The position numbers were made by a program, and so were the translations under genes. From Bacteroidales bacterium (lineage in GTDB: Bacteria; Bacteroidota; Bacteroidia; Bacteroidales; P3), in NCBI GenBank assembly GCA_017429685.1, contig JAFROL010000021.1:1-64000 (forward strand): DNA of 64,000 bases. The letters are read 5' to 3'. Under the pieces are notes generated by a model, which did not search any database, was not told where the DNA came from, and was given only the letters and a program-made list of their open reading frames with translations. This document shows positions 1 to 9,017 of the stretch, piece after piece. Every line of letters starts with the position of its first letter. Within the stretch, counting starts at the first letter, position 1.

Positions 1-103
1 AAAAAAGAGGTGTGTTTTTTTGTAAAGAATTGATAACTACCCAAATGATCATTTGAAATCGTCGCGCACTAAAAACTGCTTAAATTTACTAATAATCATA
101 TAA

Positions 104-3100
104 TTACATCAATAATTTATGTTTTTTAATGGATGTTAATGTTTCAGCATAAAGAATATCCAAAGCGTGATGTTGCATTGCTTTAAATGTGCGACGGTTG
201 GTCTCGCCTATCGAGCCGTCGTCTAGGTAGTAATACGTGCCTCTGTTTTCCAGTTCATAGCTTGGATCTGCAGACATCAGGTAGAGCAGCAGTGATTGAC
301 AGGTGAACCAAATATTAAGCTGTGTATTTCCACCGATTAGCTGAAGATAGATAAAGGCATCAATGTTATTTCTTGTTTCGTCGTCTTCCTCTTCCAGTTC
401 GAAGTATTTATACAGTATTTTTTCCTGAAAATTGTACAGGTCGTTGGCTTTTTTGTGTAGCGATCCATCTTGCAGGAATAGGCTCTGTGCGTATGAAATG
501 AAATATAATTCGCCGGTCAGGTCGTGTTTGATGGAACGGTCCTGTTCTTCTACGGTCTGGAAATATTGGGTTGTTTTTTCGACTATCTGCAGTAGTGTTT
601 CGCGTTTCAATAATCCGAAATGATAGTGGAGTTTGATTGTGTCTATTAGACTTACTACGATGTCCGCCAGGTTGTCGGTGTGGTTGAGTGTCGTCCTTGT
701 GCTGTTGAGTCGGCGTGCTGTATGGAAGAATAGATCGTAGGCTTTGGTCGTTAGGGGTTCAGCATCTCTTGTTTTGCCTTTGAAAGCCATATTTGTTGCG
801 GCTTGAAGCAGCAGAATGCTGTATACGGTTGTGTCAAAGTCGGGAGGATAGCTGTATTTGCTGGTTCGCTCGTCGTGGATTATGGTGCTTTCGAGGAATG
901 GACTAAGTCTTTCTTTGCTTTCGAAGAAGCCTGTCATACGCCATATAGAGAAATGGTATAGATGCAGAAAATTAGGATTTTGCACGCAGTATTCTTTTGA
1001 CAATTGTATGCAGTATTCGAGACATTCATACATTTTGTTGTATTCTCTGGTGCTGAGGTATGTCTCTATTTTTGCACCGTATGCTTCGACGATGGACGAA
1101 TATGTGTCGAGGTTTATTTTCTTTTCAATCCAAAGTGAACGTAAGTTTATTATTATTGTTTCGATTAGCAGGAGGTAGTATCGTGTCTGGTTTTTTAGTA
1201 TGGGGAGCCAGTGTAGTAGGTTGTAGAAGAAGACATAGTTCCAATGATTTTGGATGTTAAGTATGGCTTGTAGCGTGGACTTGAACTTTTGCTCGTAGGT
1301 GGTGGCGAACCACCATAAGCTTCGGTGCGAGAGGTGTTTGAAAGCGGTATCTTGTTTGCTGTCTTGCTGTATGATGTCGGCGCAGTATTCGACGTCGCCG
1401 TTGATTAGGGCTAATTTGAATTTTACCTGGGCTGCAATAATGTCGGTGTCTGGTAGTTTGCATATGAAACTATATGCTTTTTGCAGCAGTGGACGGAACT
1501 TGTTGATGTTATAGTTGCTGGCGATCCACTCGTGCAAATCGTCGTCGGCCAGATTCCATAGGCCTTCAGCAGTTTTGCATATGATTTCGGTACCGAGCAT
1601 TTGACGCAGGGCGATGACGTCGGACGGTTCTGTTTCAAGTATCTGTGCAAGATAGTTCTCGTCCCATCCTAAATGAGGTTCAAAAACTTTGGCTTGAAAA
1701 GGTCCGTTTTTTTCTTGATTGAAAATTTTTTGTTCATATACACTCAATGCGAGGCTTGTCAGCATCAGGTAGCGGTCGACGAAATCACTGTCGACAAGCG
1801 ATTTGAGTTTGTCTATTTTGTTCAGAAGAAGGTCGTCGGTGTCGTCGGGCATATTTTCGACCAAAGCGACTTGGTATCGCCATATCTTTTCTTCGTTGTC
1901 TTTCTCGCTTCGTCCGCGGATTTGAGTGAAGTCGCTCTTGGTCATCCTGTCGATAAGACTTATGGCGATTTTTATCCATTTTGGGTTGCTGACATTGCTT
2001 TTGTTGAGTAGAGCCTTTCGTACTTCGGGACGTAGTGTGGCTGTGATTCTCTGTAGCGTGTCAGTGTCGTATGCCCCAAGTTTGCAACTGATAATGCCGT
2101 GAAAACTTTTAATGTTGTCGCAAATTGATATTATGAAATGTATGTGAAGTTTTTTGCTCCATTTGAAAAGGTCGTCGTTTATGTTTAGAGCGTCATTGAA
2201 GACGTACACTTCTTTGCCTGAATCGTTGAGCGCCTTGATAGTGTCTCGCCAGATGAACCTCATCTTGCGTTCGTCGCCTTTGGCTTCTTCGAGTTGAGCT
2301 GTTTTTTCGGGCGAGGTGCCTGTGATTGTTTTTTTTAGCCAGTGGTAGATTATGTCGTTAAATTCGGCCTCGGCATTGGCTCGATAGCTGAAGAATAGGC
2401 ATTCGGCGTTGTCGCGTTTGCGGATTGTGTCGTATAGTTTGCAGAAAAACTCGGTTGTGTCGTTCCCTGGAATATCGCTGTAAATAACTATGCTGCGAAT
2501 GTCGTCGATTTTGTTGTCACATTCTATGAGCTCTTTTTCGCGTCCTGCGAAATTGCGGATTTTTTTTGTGACAAAGGCTTCTTGTATGGCTATGAAGTTT
2601 GAATGTTCGTTTTCTGGATTTTTCGAGAATTCGGGTTCGAGGAGTTTTAAAAGGGAGTTATAGAACAGTTCTGCGCATAGTAGGGTTTCATTCTGATTGT
2701 CGCTATTGGGCGTAAATGTATAGTTGACACAGGGTGTTGCATCTCTTTTTGATAGCAGGTATTCTCTTAAAAGTTGGACGTATCTCTTTTTGTCGCCTGT
2801 TTCTTCTATTTCTTTGCGTTTTCCTTCCGTCAGGTTGTTGTATGAGTTTTCGGAGCGAAGAAACAACAAACAACGCTTGCTGTCTGTATTTGGCGCGAAT
2901 AAGCCTTGCAGAAATTCATACATTGTTACGCTAAGTTTCTCTTTTGGAATGGGGAATCCGTCGGGCATACTGATGTCGGGGCAAGGTACACCATCGTCGG
3001 CCGGGATCCAACCGTAGCGATGGCCTATCATTCCAATGAAATAAGGAACGCAGTTGTCGATTTCTTCAAGGCAAATGTTGAAAATGGCTTGCTCTCGCTC

Positions 3101-3286
3101 GCGTAAAGTTTTGGTATTGTCTGTTTTTACTGAATGCCGCAGGTCGACGAATTCAACAGAACAGAAAAATTTTAAGAGAAATTCGTTCAGCCTAGGTTCG
3201 ACAATGTTTTTCAGCACGTCGCGCTCTCCGTCCATATCGACGAAGGTGCTACTTACAAATATTCTGATGTTTTTCCAGCGAAGCAT
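104..3286 (-). CDS. DUF4062 STAND-like protein with degenerate NTPase domain
   Basis: The 1060-residue protein opens with a DUF4062 domain. The signature IRIFVSSTFVDMDGERD is at residues 7-23 and GHRYGWIP near 88-95, as in NPHP3/TEP1-type STAND proteins. A linker with FAGREKEL (246-253) leads into an NTPase-like region, but the expected GxxGxGK[ST] loop reads YSDIPGNDTTEF (269-280), with no lysine. The Walker B-like strand (VYVFNDAL, near 365) is also atypical. The rest, about 600 residues, is helical and TPR-like without a clear family match. The gene starts 3 bases after the stop of the upstream hydrolase, so the two are probably co-transcribed. It is more AT-rich than its neighbours, which suggests transfer. 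DUF4062 proteins of this build are often suspected to be signalling or defence sensors; that role is inference here. Confidence 0.8.
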   Translation of the reverse strand: MLRWKNIRIFVSSTFVDMDGERDVLKNIVEPRLNEFLLKFFCSVEFVDLRHSVKTDNTKTLREREQAIFNICLEEIDNCVPYFIGMIGHRYGWIPADDGVPCPDISMPDGFPIPKEKLSVTMYEFLQGLFAPNTDSKRCLLFLRSENSYNNLTEGKRKEIEETGDKKRYVQLLREYLLSKRDATPCVNYTFTPNSDNQNETLLCAELFYNSLLKLLEPEFSKNPENEHSNFIAIQEAFVTKKIRNFAGREKELIECDNKIDDIRSIVIYSDIPGNDTTEFFCKLYDTIRKRDNAECLFFSYRANAEAEFNDIIYHWLKKTITGTSPEKTAQLEEAKGDERKMRFIWRDTIKALNDSGKEVYVFNDALNINDDLFKWSKKLHIHFIISICDNIKSFHGIISCKLGAYDTDTLQRITATLRPEVRKALLNKSNVSNPKWIKIAISLIDRMTKSDFTQIRGRSEKDNEEKIWRYQVALVENMPDDTDDLLLNKIDKLKSLVDSDFVDRYLMLTSLALSVYEQKIFNQEKNGPFQAKVFEPHLGWDENYLAQILETEPSDVIALRQMLGTEIICKTAEGLWNLADDDLHEWIASNYNINKFRPLLQKAYSFICKLPDTDIIAAQVKFKLALINGDVEYCADIIQQDSKQDTAFKHLSHRSLWWFATTYEQKFKSTLQAILNIQNHWNYVFFYNLLHWLPILKNQTRYYLLLIETIIINLRSLWIEKKINLDTYSSIVEAYGAKIETYLSTREYNKMYECLEYCIQLSKEYCVQNPNFLHLYHFSIWRMTGFFESKERLSPFLESTIIHDERTSKYSYPPDFDTTVYSILLLQAATNMAFKGKTRDAEPLTTKAYDLFFHTARRLNSTRTTLNHTDNLADIVVSLIDTIKLHYHFGLLKRETLLQIVEKTTQYFQTVEEQDRSIKHDLTGELYFISYAQSLFLQDGSLHKKANDLYNFQEKILYKYFELEEEDDETRNNIDAFIYLQLIGGNTQLNIWFTCQSLLLYLMSADPSYELENRGTYYYLDDGSIGETNRRTFKAMQHHALDILYAETLTSIKKHKLLM

Positions 3287-3289
3287 TGT

Positions 3290-4102
3290 TTACTTATTGC
3301 AGCATTGGCTGACGAAGTGGCAAAGGCGGGTTTTGACGTAGTCGCGGTCTTCCATAAACGACATATGGGCCACGTTGTCGAGAAGCAGCACTTCGGCGCG
3401 TTTGGGGACCATAGCCTGCGAGAGGCCCATTTCGATGGGGATGCGTGGGTCGTTTTTGCCGTAGATGAAGAGAACGGGCACGTCGAGGCGTGCCAGCGTC
3501 CGCACACGCGATGTGCGGACTTTCATTCCGCGCTGTGCGGCGAGGATGCCTTCTTCGCGTGTTTCGAGGCATTGGTCGCGCAGTTCCTTGATGTCCTGTG
3601 CCAGGAATTCGCGTTTCGATTCGTCGAAGAGGTTGGTGATGAAGTCGACGATGAATCCTGCGCGGTTCTGGTGCACTTGGCGGCACACCTCGTCGCGGCA
3701 GGCACGTTTGTCGGCGTCGTCGGCCATAGCGTGCGAATGAAGCAGTGCAAGTCCTTGGAGCATATATCCGTAGCTGTCGGCAAAGGCGAGGGCTACGTAT
3801 CCTCCCAGCGAGTGTCCAGCCATCACGCAGCGTTCCACGCCGGCGTCGTCGAGCACCGCCTTGACAGCGTTGGCCATAAAGTCCATCGTGTGTACGTCGG
3901 AGTAGGTGGAGCTGTAGCCGTGGCCCGGCAGATCGATGGTGATGACACGCATCGAGCGCATATAGGTCAGTGTGAACGAGCTCCAGACGGTGAGGTTTTG
4001 CAGAAAACCGTGCAGAAGCACGAGTGTGAAGGGGTGGTCGCGCCCCTCGTCGCGATAGTGCAACTCGCGGTTTTCAAAGGTTATAACTTTGTGTTTCTCC
4101 AT
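3290..4102 (-). CDS. alpha/beta-fold hydrolase
   Basis: This 270-residue protein has the standard alpha/beta hydrolase layout and no signal peptide. The oxyanion HG dipeptide (LLHGF) is at residues 31-32 and the nucleophile elbow GHSLGG puts the serine at 98. A late acid lies in YGKNDPRIP near 218, and the catalytic histidine is in NVAHMSF near 250. A helical lid falls between the nucleophile and the acid. The family covers esterases, C-C hydrolases and dehalogenase-like enzymes, so the substrate cannot be read from sequence. A TAACTTTG promoter element lies on the minus strand at 4128-4135, just upstream of the start. The DUF4062 gene follows by 3 bases. Confidence 0.85.
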   Translation of the reverse strand: MEKHKVITFENRELHYRDEGRDHPFTLVLLHGFLQNLTVWSSFTLTYMRSMRVITIDLPGHGYSSTYSDVHTMDFMANAVKAVLDDAGVERCVMAGHSLGGYVALAFADSYGYMLQGLALLHSHAMADDADKRACRDEVCRQVHQNRAGFIVDFITNLFDESKREFLAQDIKELRDQCLETREEGILAAQRGMKVRTSRVRTLARLDVPVLFIYGKNDPRIPIEMGLSQAMVPKRAEVLLLDNVAHMSFMEDRDYVKTRLCHFVSQCCNK

Positions 4103-4127
4103 TGCCGACAGTGTGTTAAATCCGATG

Positions 4128-4135
4128 CAAAGTTA
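4128..4135 (-). promoter_or_regulatory. Bacteroidetes -7 element upstream of hydrolase
   Basis: The minus strand reads TAACTTTG, matching the TAnnTTTG -7 consensus, 25 bases before the hydrolase start. No -33 TTTG is seen at the normal distance. Confidence 0.45.
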
Positions 4136-4273
4136 CAACTTTTTTCGCTACTGTAAGTGCCTGTGTCAAAAAGAAATCATCAATCGATTGTTGATAAAGT
4201 GGGTGCGGAGCCGGGTAGGGATTGCGAAACCTGACGGCCTGTTTTGGTTTGGTGACGCTTGTCGTCCGACAGG

Positions 4274-7045
4274 TCAATAGTGGATTTTCACGGCAACGGG
4301 AGCTGCCGTTCTGCCCTGTTTTGTCTGGCTGTTGCCGTAAGGCGACAGGACGATTCGGTCGGGGTCGATGCCGCGGTCGGTGAGATGGCGTTTGATTTTG
4401 GCTGCACGCGACTGCGACAGGTTGAAGCAGAAGGTGTCGTCGTTGCCGGCGACGTTGACGATGACTTCGACGACAAGCTCGCTGTGTGAGATGAGGAAGT
4501 CGGCCAGATGTTTTATTTCAATTGCCGCGCTGGTTTTGAGTTGGTCCCTGTTGTTCTCGAAACATATGGCGGGCATAGCAAGAGGCTTGTCGTTGCCGGC
4601 CATACTGTTGAGTTCGGTTTTCTCGTATGCGCGGGGCTCTATGGCGGTGTTGCCTGGCGTGAAGGTGACGGCGGGCATCAGCAGGCCGCTGCACTCGGCA
4701 AACAGCGTGTACTCGTGGTCGGCATAGAGTGCTGTCTGCCATTGGCATTGGCGTGTCAGGGGTTGCTGCTTTGTCACGGTTTTTTGTGTGGCGTTGTCGA
4801 CGATGTCGAAAGTGAAACCCACTTCGTTTGCGCTAACGGTGACGGTGTGGAGCTGGCTGTTGATGGTGTGGAAAGCGGGAGTGGTGTAGGCCCCGTAGCG
4901 GCCGTGAGCGTCGGAGCATACTATCAGTGTGTTACGGTCGGCACCGAGTGTCGCCGAACTCTCGTTGTGGCCGCTGTTGACCTCTTTGCCGTAGTTGACG
5001 GGGACGCTCCAATGCTGCCAGTCGTCGGCGTTGTCGCGTGTGGTGTAGTAGAGGTCGCCATAGCCCAGGCCACCGCGTCCGTCGGTGATGAAATACAAAG
5101 TCTTGAGGTCGTCGCTAAGGGTCGGGCTGCATTCCATATAAGGACTGTTGACATTGATGCCCAGGTTGACGGCCTTGCCCCATCCTTTGGCGGTGAGGGG
5201 ACAGAAATAAATGTCGGAGGCCAGAGCCGTGTCGCCGTGGAAATAGGCGCGTGAAGGCTGCAGGTTGTGTCCACCGGGACGGTCGGAGGCGAAGACTATG
5301 CCGCTGCCGTCGGCGAGGAAGAAGGCGTCGAAGTCGTTGTATTGGCTGTTGACGGGGGCCGGAAGTGTCTCGGTGACAGTCCATCCGTCGGCACCGTGCT
5401 GTGCCACCATTATGTTGCCGTTGTGGCCGAGGAGCATTTTCTCGCCGTTGTCGAAGAAGCTGAAAATCTGCAGGTCGTGATTCTCGATGTTTGTGAAGGC
5501 TATGTCGCCGGTACCTTTCCATACGCCGCTTTTCTTTGTGGCGGTCCAGGTGGCCGACTGGATTGTGCTAACACCATTGATGAGGCGGTTGAAATACAGT
5601 TGTTTTCCGTCGGGGTGCATCACAGGGTGCATCATATTGTAGGCAGGTCGGACTAAGGGTGTGAATGGAAGTTTGGGGTTGGCAGGTCTGTTGAGTATGT
5701 CGCGCAGCTCGGCGATCTGGTCGACGCAGTTGTCTTCAAAGCTTAGTGCGAAGTAGTCGATACGCTCCTGTGCTTTTTTCCAGTTTTTGGCATCTATGAG
5801 GTGCTGCAGTGTGCGCTGTAGGGCGACGAACGACTGTTTTTTGCCCGTGAGGTGGTAAATCTTTGAAGCCCATTGGCTGAATTCTTTCTCGACGAAAGGC
5901 ATCGAGATGTCTATCGAGTCGTATCGTTCGGCGGCATTGATGGCGTCGTTAAGCGCCACCGCGAAAGGGAAGTCGGGGTTCTGCGACCGGAACTGCAGCA
6001 GGGGTGCCAGATTGCCCTCTTCGTTGTGCCAGTTGTAGTAGGCGAGGTATATGTCATTGTAGTTGACATCGAGAGGGAATTCGTCGAGGTATATGTGCAG
6101 CGCCTCGATGTCGCGTTGCTCGGTAATGAGGCTTTTCAGCTTGGCTATGGCCTGTTCGGCAAGCGGATTGTCGGGGTTTTCGAGGGCAAAGTCGGCATAC
6201 TGGCGAGGTGTCGAGAGCTGGTTGAACTGGTCGTGGATTAAAGTCTCCATACGTTCAAGCACCAGCGAGTATTCGTTGCTGCCTGGATATCGTGTGATGA
6301 AGTTGCGGTAGGCCTGCGGCGACGGGTTGGATAGCAGGGCGTTGTAGGCTATGGCACTTTTGCGCCGCTGGGCGGCTTCGCGCACGGTGGGGATATCGAG
6401 GTATCCGTCGAGCAGCGAGTCGACCTCCTTTTCGCGTTGAGCCGCTGCCACAGTCTTTTCGGCGATCAGGGCGATGGATTTCATAGCCTCTTCGCCTTCT
6501 TCGGTGGCGGCATAGCTGTCGATGAATTTCTTGTAGGCTTCGAGTGTTGCCGTCTCGTTGGCCTGATGGAAGCGGCTCTGCATCCGTCGGTAGTCTATGA
6601 GGCGCATTGTGCTCTGGTCGTTGCGGAAAGCGTCGGCATAGCTGTTGAGTGTGGTCTCGTCGAGTGTGGTCTCGTTGTCGAGATGGTTGCGTGCCTTGAG
6701 GATGATGCTGTATTTTGTCTGCCGTATGAGCTGCAGGTTGATTTTGTGTTTCAGCAGGCGGCTCACTTCGCGATATTTGTCGCGGTCTTCGAGAATGGTG
6801 ACGAAACGTTGCTCGGCCGAGGTGACGTATTTCATTGCTGTGGCGTAGTTGCGCATCGGGTTGACGGTGTCGGCGTAGAAGTTGGCCAAAGCGAGCATCG
6901 AGGCCACGTTTTCGGGCTCTTTGACGTAAGTCTTGTAAAGTTTGTTGTATTGCCGTGCGTACTGCGACGCGTCGGCGGGGTCGTCCTGTGCCGACGCCGC
7001 AAAGGCGATGGCTGACAGGCAGAGCATCAGAAAGAGGCGTTTCAT
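4274..7045 (-). CDS. PorE-like outer-membrane protein (TPR, PD40 propeller, CRD-like, OmpA)
   Basis: The 923-residue precursor begins with a signal peptide ending ASAQ (near residue 19). A long helical TPR-like region runs to about residue 460. A PD40/WD40-like propeller follows, with repeats such as MHPVMHPDGKQLYFNR, FASDRPGG and LYFITDGRGG, up to about residue 690. Then comes a short beta-sandwich like a carboxypeptidase-regulatory fold. The C-terminus is OmpA-like and peptidoglycan-binding (ICFENNRDQL, then LSQSRAAKIKRHLTDRGIDPDRI). This domain order is that of PorE, the type IX secretion component of Porphyromonas gingivalis, but the N-terminal part is longer. The start lies 6 bases after the stop of the 171-residue secreted protein, so they form an operon. 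The T9SS role is an inference from architecture. The alternative is a generic OmpA/PD40 envelope protein. Confidence 0.75.
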   Translation of the reverse strand: MKRLFLMLCLSAIAFAASAQDDPADASQYARQYNKLYKTYVKEPENVASMLALANFYADTVNPMRNYATAMKYVTSAEQRFVTILEDRDKYREVSRLLKHKINLQLIRQTKYSIILKARNHLDNETTLDETTLNSYADAFRNDQSTMRLIDYRRMQSRFHQANETATLEAYKKFIDSYAATEEGEEAMKSIALIAEKTVAAAQREKEVDSLLDGYLDIPTVREAAQRRKSAIAYNALLSNPSPQAYRNFITRYPGSNEYSLVLERMETLIHDQFNQLSTPRQYADFALENPDNPLAEQAIAKLKSLITEQRDIEALHIYLDEFPLDVNYNDIYLAYYNWHNEEGNLAPLLQFRSQNPDFPFAVALNDAINAAERYDSIDISMPFVEKEFSQWASKIYHLTGKKQSFVALQRTLQHLIDAKNWKKAQERIDYFALSFEDNCVDQIAELRDILNRPANPKLPFTPLVRPAYNMMHPVMHPDGKQLYFNRLINGVSTIQSATWTATKKSGVWKGTGDIAFTNIENHDLQIFSFFDNGEKMLLGHNGNIMVAQHGADGWTVTETLPAPVNSQYNDFDAFFLADGSGIVFASDRPGGHNLQPSRAYFHGDTALASDIYFCPLTAKGWGKAVNLGINVNSPYMECSPTLSDDLKTLYFITDGRGGLGYGDLYYTTRDNADDWQHWSVPVNYGKEVNSGHNESSATLGADRNTLIVCSDAHGRYGAYTTPAFHTINSQLHTVTVSANEVGFTFDIVDNATQKTVTKQQPLTRQCQWQTALYADHEYTLFAECSGLLMPAVTFTPGNTAIEPRAYEKTELNSMAGNDKPLAMPAICFENNRDQLKTSAAIEIKHLADFLISHSELVVEVIVNVAGNDDTFCFNLSQSRAAKIKRHLTDRGIDPDRIVLSPYGNSQTKQGRTAAPVAVKIHY

Positions 7046-7051
7046 CGAATG

Positions 7052-7567
7052 TTATTTGACTGTTGTTATCGAGTTGATTATGCCGTTAAATTGTTGTTCA
7101 AAGTCCTCGAAAGTGTCGACCGAAGTCTCAAGTCTTATTTCCAGCAGGTTGTTCTTGTCCTTGACATAGAGCATTCTGAATTCGTAGTCCTTGCCGTCGT
7201 CCTCGTTGGTATAGGCACCGAGGTATTCGAGAATGCCGTTCTGGTGCAGTTTCTCGTCGAGCGACTGGAAGGGCTGCACCATAAAGCGACTGTAGGCCAG
7301 GTCGTAGACCGTGCCGTCATAGTTTTTGCGCACATAGATACGCATAAAGGGGATGATGGTGTCGCCGCTGTTGTCGACCACGTAGTCGGCGGAATAGGAG
7401 TAGAGGTATACTACGCTGTTGTTGCTGAGCTTGTTGGTCTGCAGGAATTTCCATCCGCCGTCGGGAAAGTCGAAACTGACGTTGGTTTCGGGAATCTTGA
7501 TTTGTGCCGACGCTATCGAGACGAACAGCAACAGGACTATCAGTGTCAAAAAATTTCTTGTTTTCAT
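7052..7567 (-). CDS. small secreted protein of unknown function
   Basis: The 171-residue protein has a clear signal peptide (hydrophobic residues 7-20, cleavage after ASA). The mature part is mostly beta, with aromatic residues in a pattern like PsbP/lipocalin-type folds (FDFPDGGWKF, YLYSYSADYVVD), but I do not recognise a named family. It is immediately upstream of the PorE-like gene with a 6-base gap, so the two are likely co-expressed in the envelope. Confidence 0.7.
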   Translation of the reverse strand: MKTRNFLTLIVLLLFVSIASAQIKIPETNVSFDFPDGGWKFLQTNKLSNNSVVYLYSYSADYVVDNSGDTIIPFMRIYVRKNYDGTVYDLAYSRFMVQPFQSLDEKLHQNGILEYLGAYTNEDDGKDYEFRMLYVKDKNNLLEIRLETSVDTFEDFEQQFNGIINSITTVK

Positions 7568-7664
7568 TTTAAATCCTTTTTTAGAGTGATTTAACTAAAG
7601 TATGCTGGCTAAACGTAGGCTATAGGCTTTGGCCATCGTCTGCAGCAACTCATAAACCATAATC

Positions 7665-8867
7665 CTATAACGCCGCATCGGCAAATTTATTGTAGAAATC
7701 CTCAAGTCTTTTTGTAAGGACTTGGTTATTATATCTTTCTTCTGTCAGTTTACGGGCGTTGAAACCTATGGAACGGCACAGCACGGGATTTGCCGTACAG
7801 CGTTTCAGTTGTTCGACAAACTGCTGCGGAGTGTCGGCAATCAGAATGTCGACACCGTCGTGGTATTCTATGCCGGCAGCGCCCACAGTGGAGGTTATCA
7901 CTGTTTTGCCCATAGCCATCGATTCTATTATTTTTATGCGGATACCGCTGCCGCTAAGCAGAGGGACTATGTTGATTTGCTTCGAGGCAATGAACTCCGT
8001 TGCATCGGGCACTTCGCCCACCACGCTGACGCCATCGCATTGCAGGTCCATCAGGTCGTCGGGCATATTGCGACCGGCGAGGAAGAGTCGCATCTGAGGC
8101 AACTCGCTGTGCAGCAGTGGCCAGATGTCGTTCAGCAGCCATCGTATGCCTTCCTGGTTGGGCATCCAGTCCATCGAGCCAATATGGTAGAGCGTGTTGG
8201 GTTCGGGTTCTGTGTCAGGGATGGGTTTGAGGTCGATGCCAAAGGGAATATCGACTATGGGTTTGCGGCATCCGAGCTGCCTGAAGGTGTCGGCATCGTT
8301 GGCAGTGATGCAGGCTATGCCGTCGAAGTCGCTGATGTGCTGCAGCTCGTAATAGCGCAGAGCGAGTGCCAGTTTTTTCAGATACCACCGTTTCAGTGGG
8401 TTGCGTGTGCCCAGTGCCATCTGGCGCCAGATGCGGTGCTCTATGTTGTGGGCTCTGAGCACGACGGCAGCCTTGCTGTGCTTCCTTATGGTTGCCACGT
8501 ATGGCGCCAGGAAGATGCTCTCTACGTGTACTATGTCGAAATCCTCTTTGCCGAGGGTTTCTGCCAGCTTGTTGCCGAAGTCCTTGCTTACGAATCGTTT
8601 AATGTTGTACGATTCGCCGCAAAGCAGCGCGATGGCAGCATCGATAGGGTGAATCGACAGGTCGATATAGACGGCTTCGAAATGCGTCTTTTGTCTGTAA
8701 GCCGCGTCGCTATTTGCCTTTTCGGCAGGGTGCTTGTCGCTGCATACCGACAGCACCCACACCTCGTGTCCTGCCTCTAGCAACCCCTGTGTGATGCTGT
8801 TCATCGCCAAGGTGCCGCCGTCGACGGGCGGGTAGGGGGGCTTGTAACAGAGCTGCAGGACCTTCAT
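7665..8867 (-). CDS. GT4-family glycosyltransferase
   Basis: This 400-residue GT-B enzyme has an N-terminal acceptor domain opening LCYKPPYPPVDGGT, the loop typical of group 1 transferases. The C-terminal donor domain contains the acidic pair region GIRIKIIESMAMGKTVI followed by TVGAAGIEY, which contacts the nucleotide sugar in GT4 enzymes. No membrane segment or signal is present, so it probably acts on the cytoplasmic face. It stands alone, about 20 kb from the polysaccharide locus that lacks transferases. It may serve that locus or another glycan; donor and acceptor cannot be told. Confidence 0.85.
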   Translation of the reverse strand: MKVLQLCYKPPYPPVDGGTLAMNSITQGLLEAGHEVWVLSVCSDKHPAEKANSDAAYRQKTHFEAVYIDLSIHPIDAAIALLCGESYNIKRFVSKDFGNKLAETLGKEDFDIVHVESIFLAPYVATIRKHSKAAVVLRAHNIEHRIWRQMALGTRNPLKRWYLKKLALALRYYELQHISDFDGIACITANDADTFRQLGCRKPIVDIPFGIDLKPIPDTEPEPNTLYHIGSMDWMPNQEGIRWLLNDIWPLLHSELPQMRLFLAGRNMPDDLMDLQCDGVSVVGEVPDATEFIASKQINIVPLLSGSGIRIKIIESMAMGKTVITSTVGAAGIEYHDGVDILIADTPQQFVEQLKRCTANPVLCRSIGFNARKLTEERYNNQVLTKRLEDFYNKFADAAL

Positions 8868-8944
8868 ATTGTTGGACGTTAGAGAAAATCGATAACGTTA
8901 CAGAAACCGTCTTGACTTTAAGCTTGATTAGCTGTGCTGAAAAG

Positions 8945-9017
8945 AACGCGTCAGCCACTAACACATTAACACACTAACGAATTAACAAGTTAACACATTA
9001 ACGAATTAACACATTAC
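8945..9017. repeat. octamer tandem array with CTGACGCGTT module
   Basis: Seven full 8-base units of the pattern RMATTAAC (ACATTAAC, ACACTAAC, GAATTAAC, AAGTTAAC and a leading CCACTAAC) run from 8955 to 9010. A partial unit enters the yitT stop codon (9014-9016). The left edge is AACGCGTCAG (8945-8954). On the minus strand this is (octamer)n then CTGACGCGTT, the same order as at 20222-20256. Confidence 0.85.

Noticed and set aside
1..103. Gene or terminator at the left edge
   Set aside because: AT-rich 3' flank of the DUF4062 gene. No stable hairpin or reading frame was seen.
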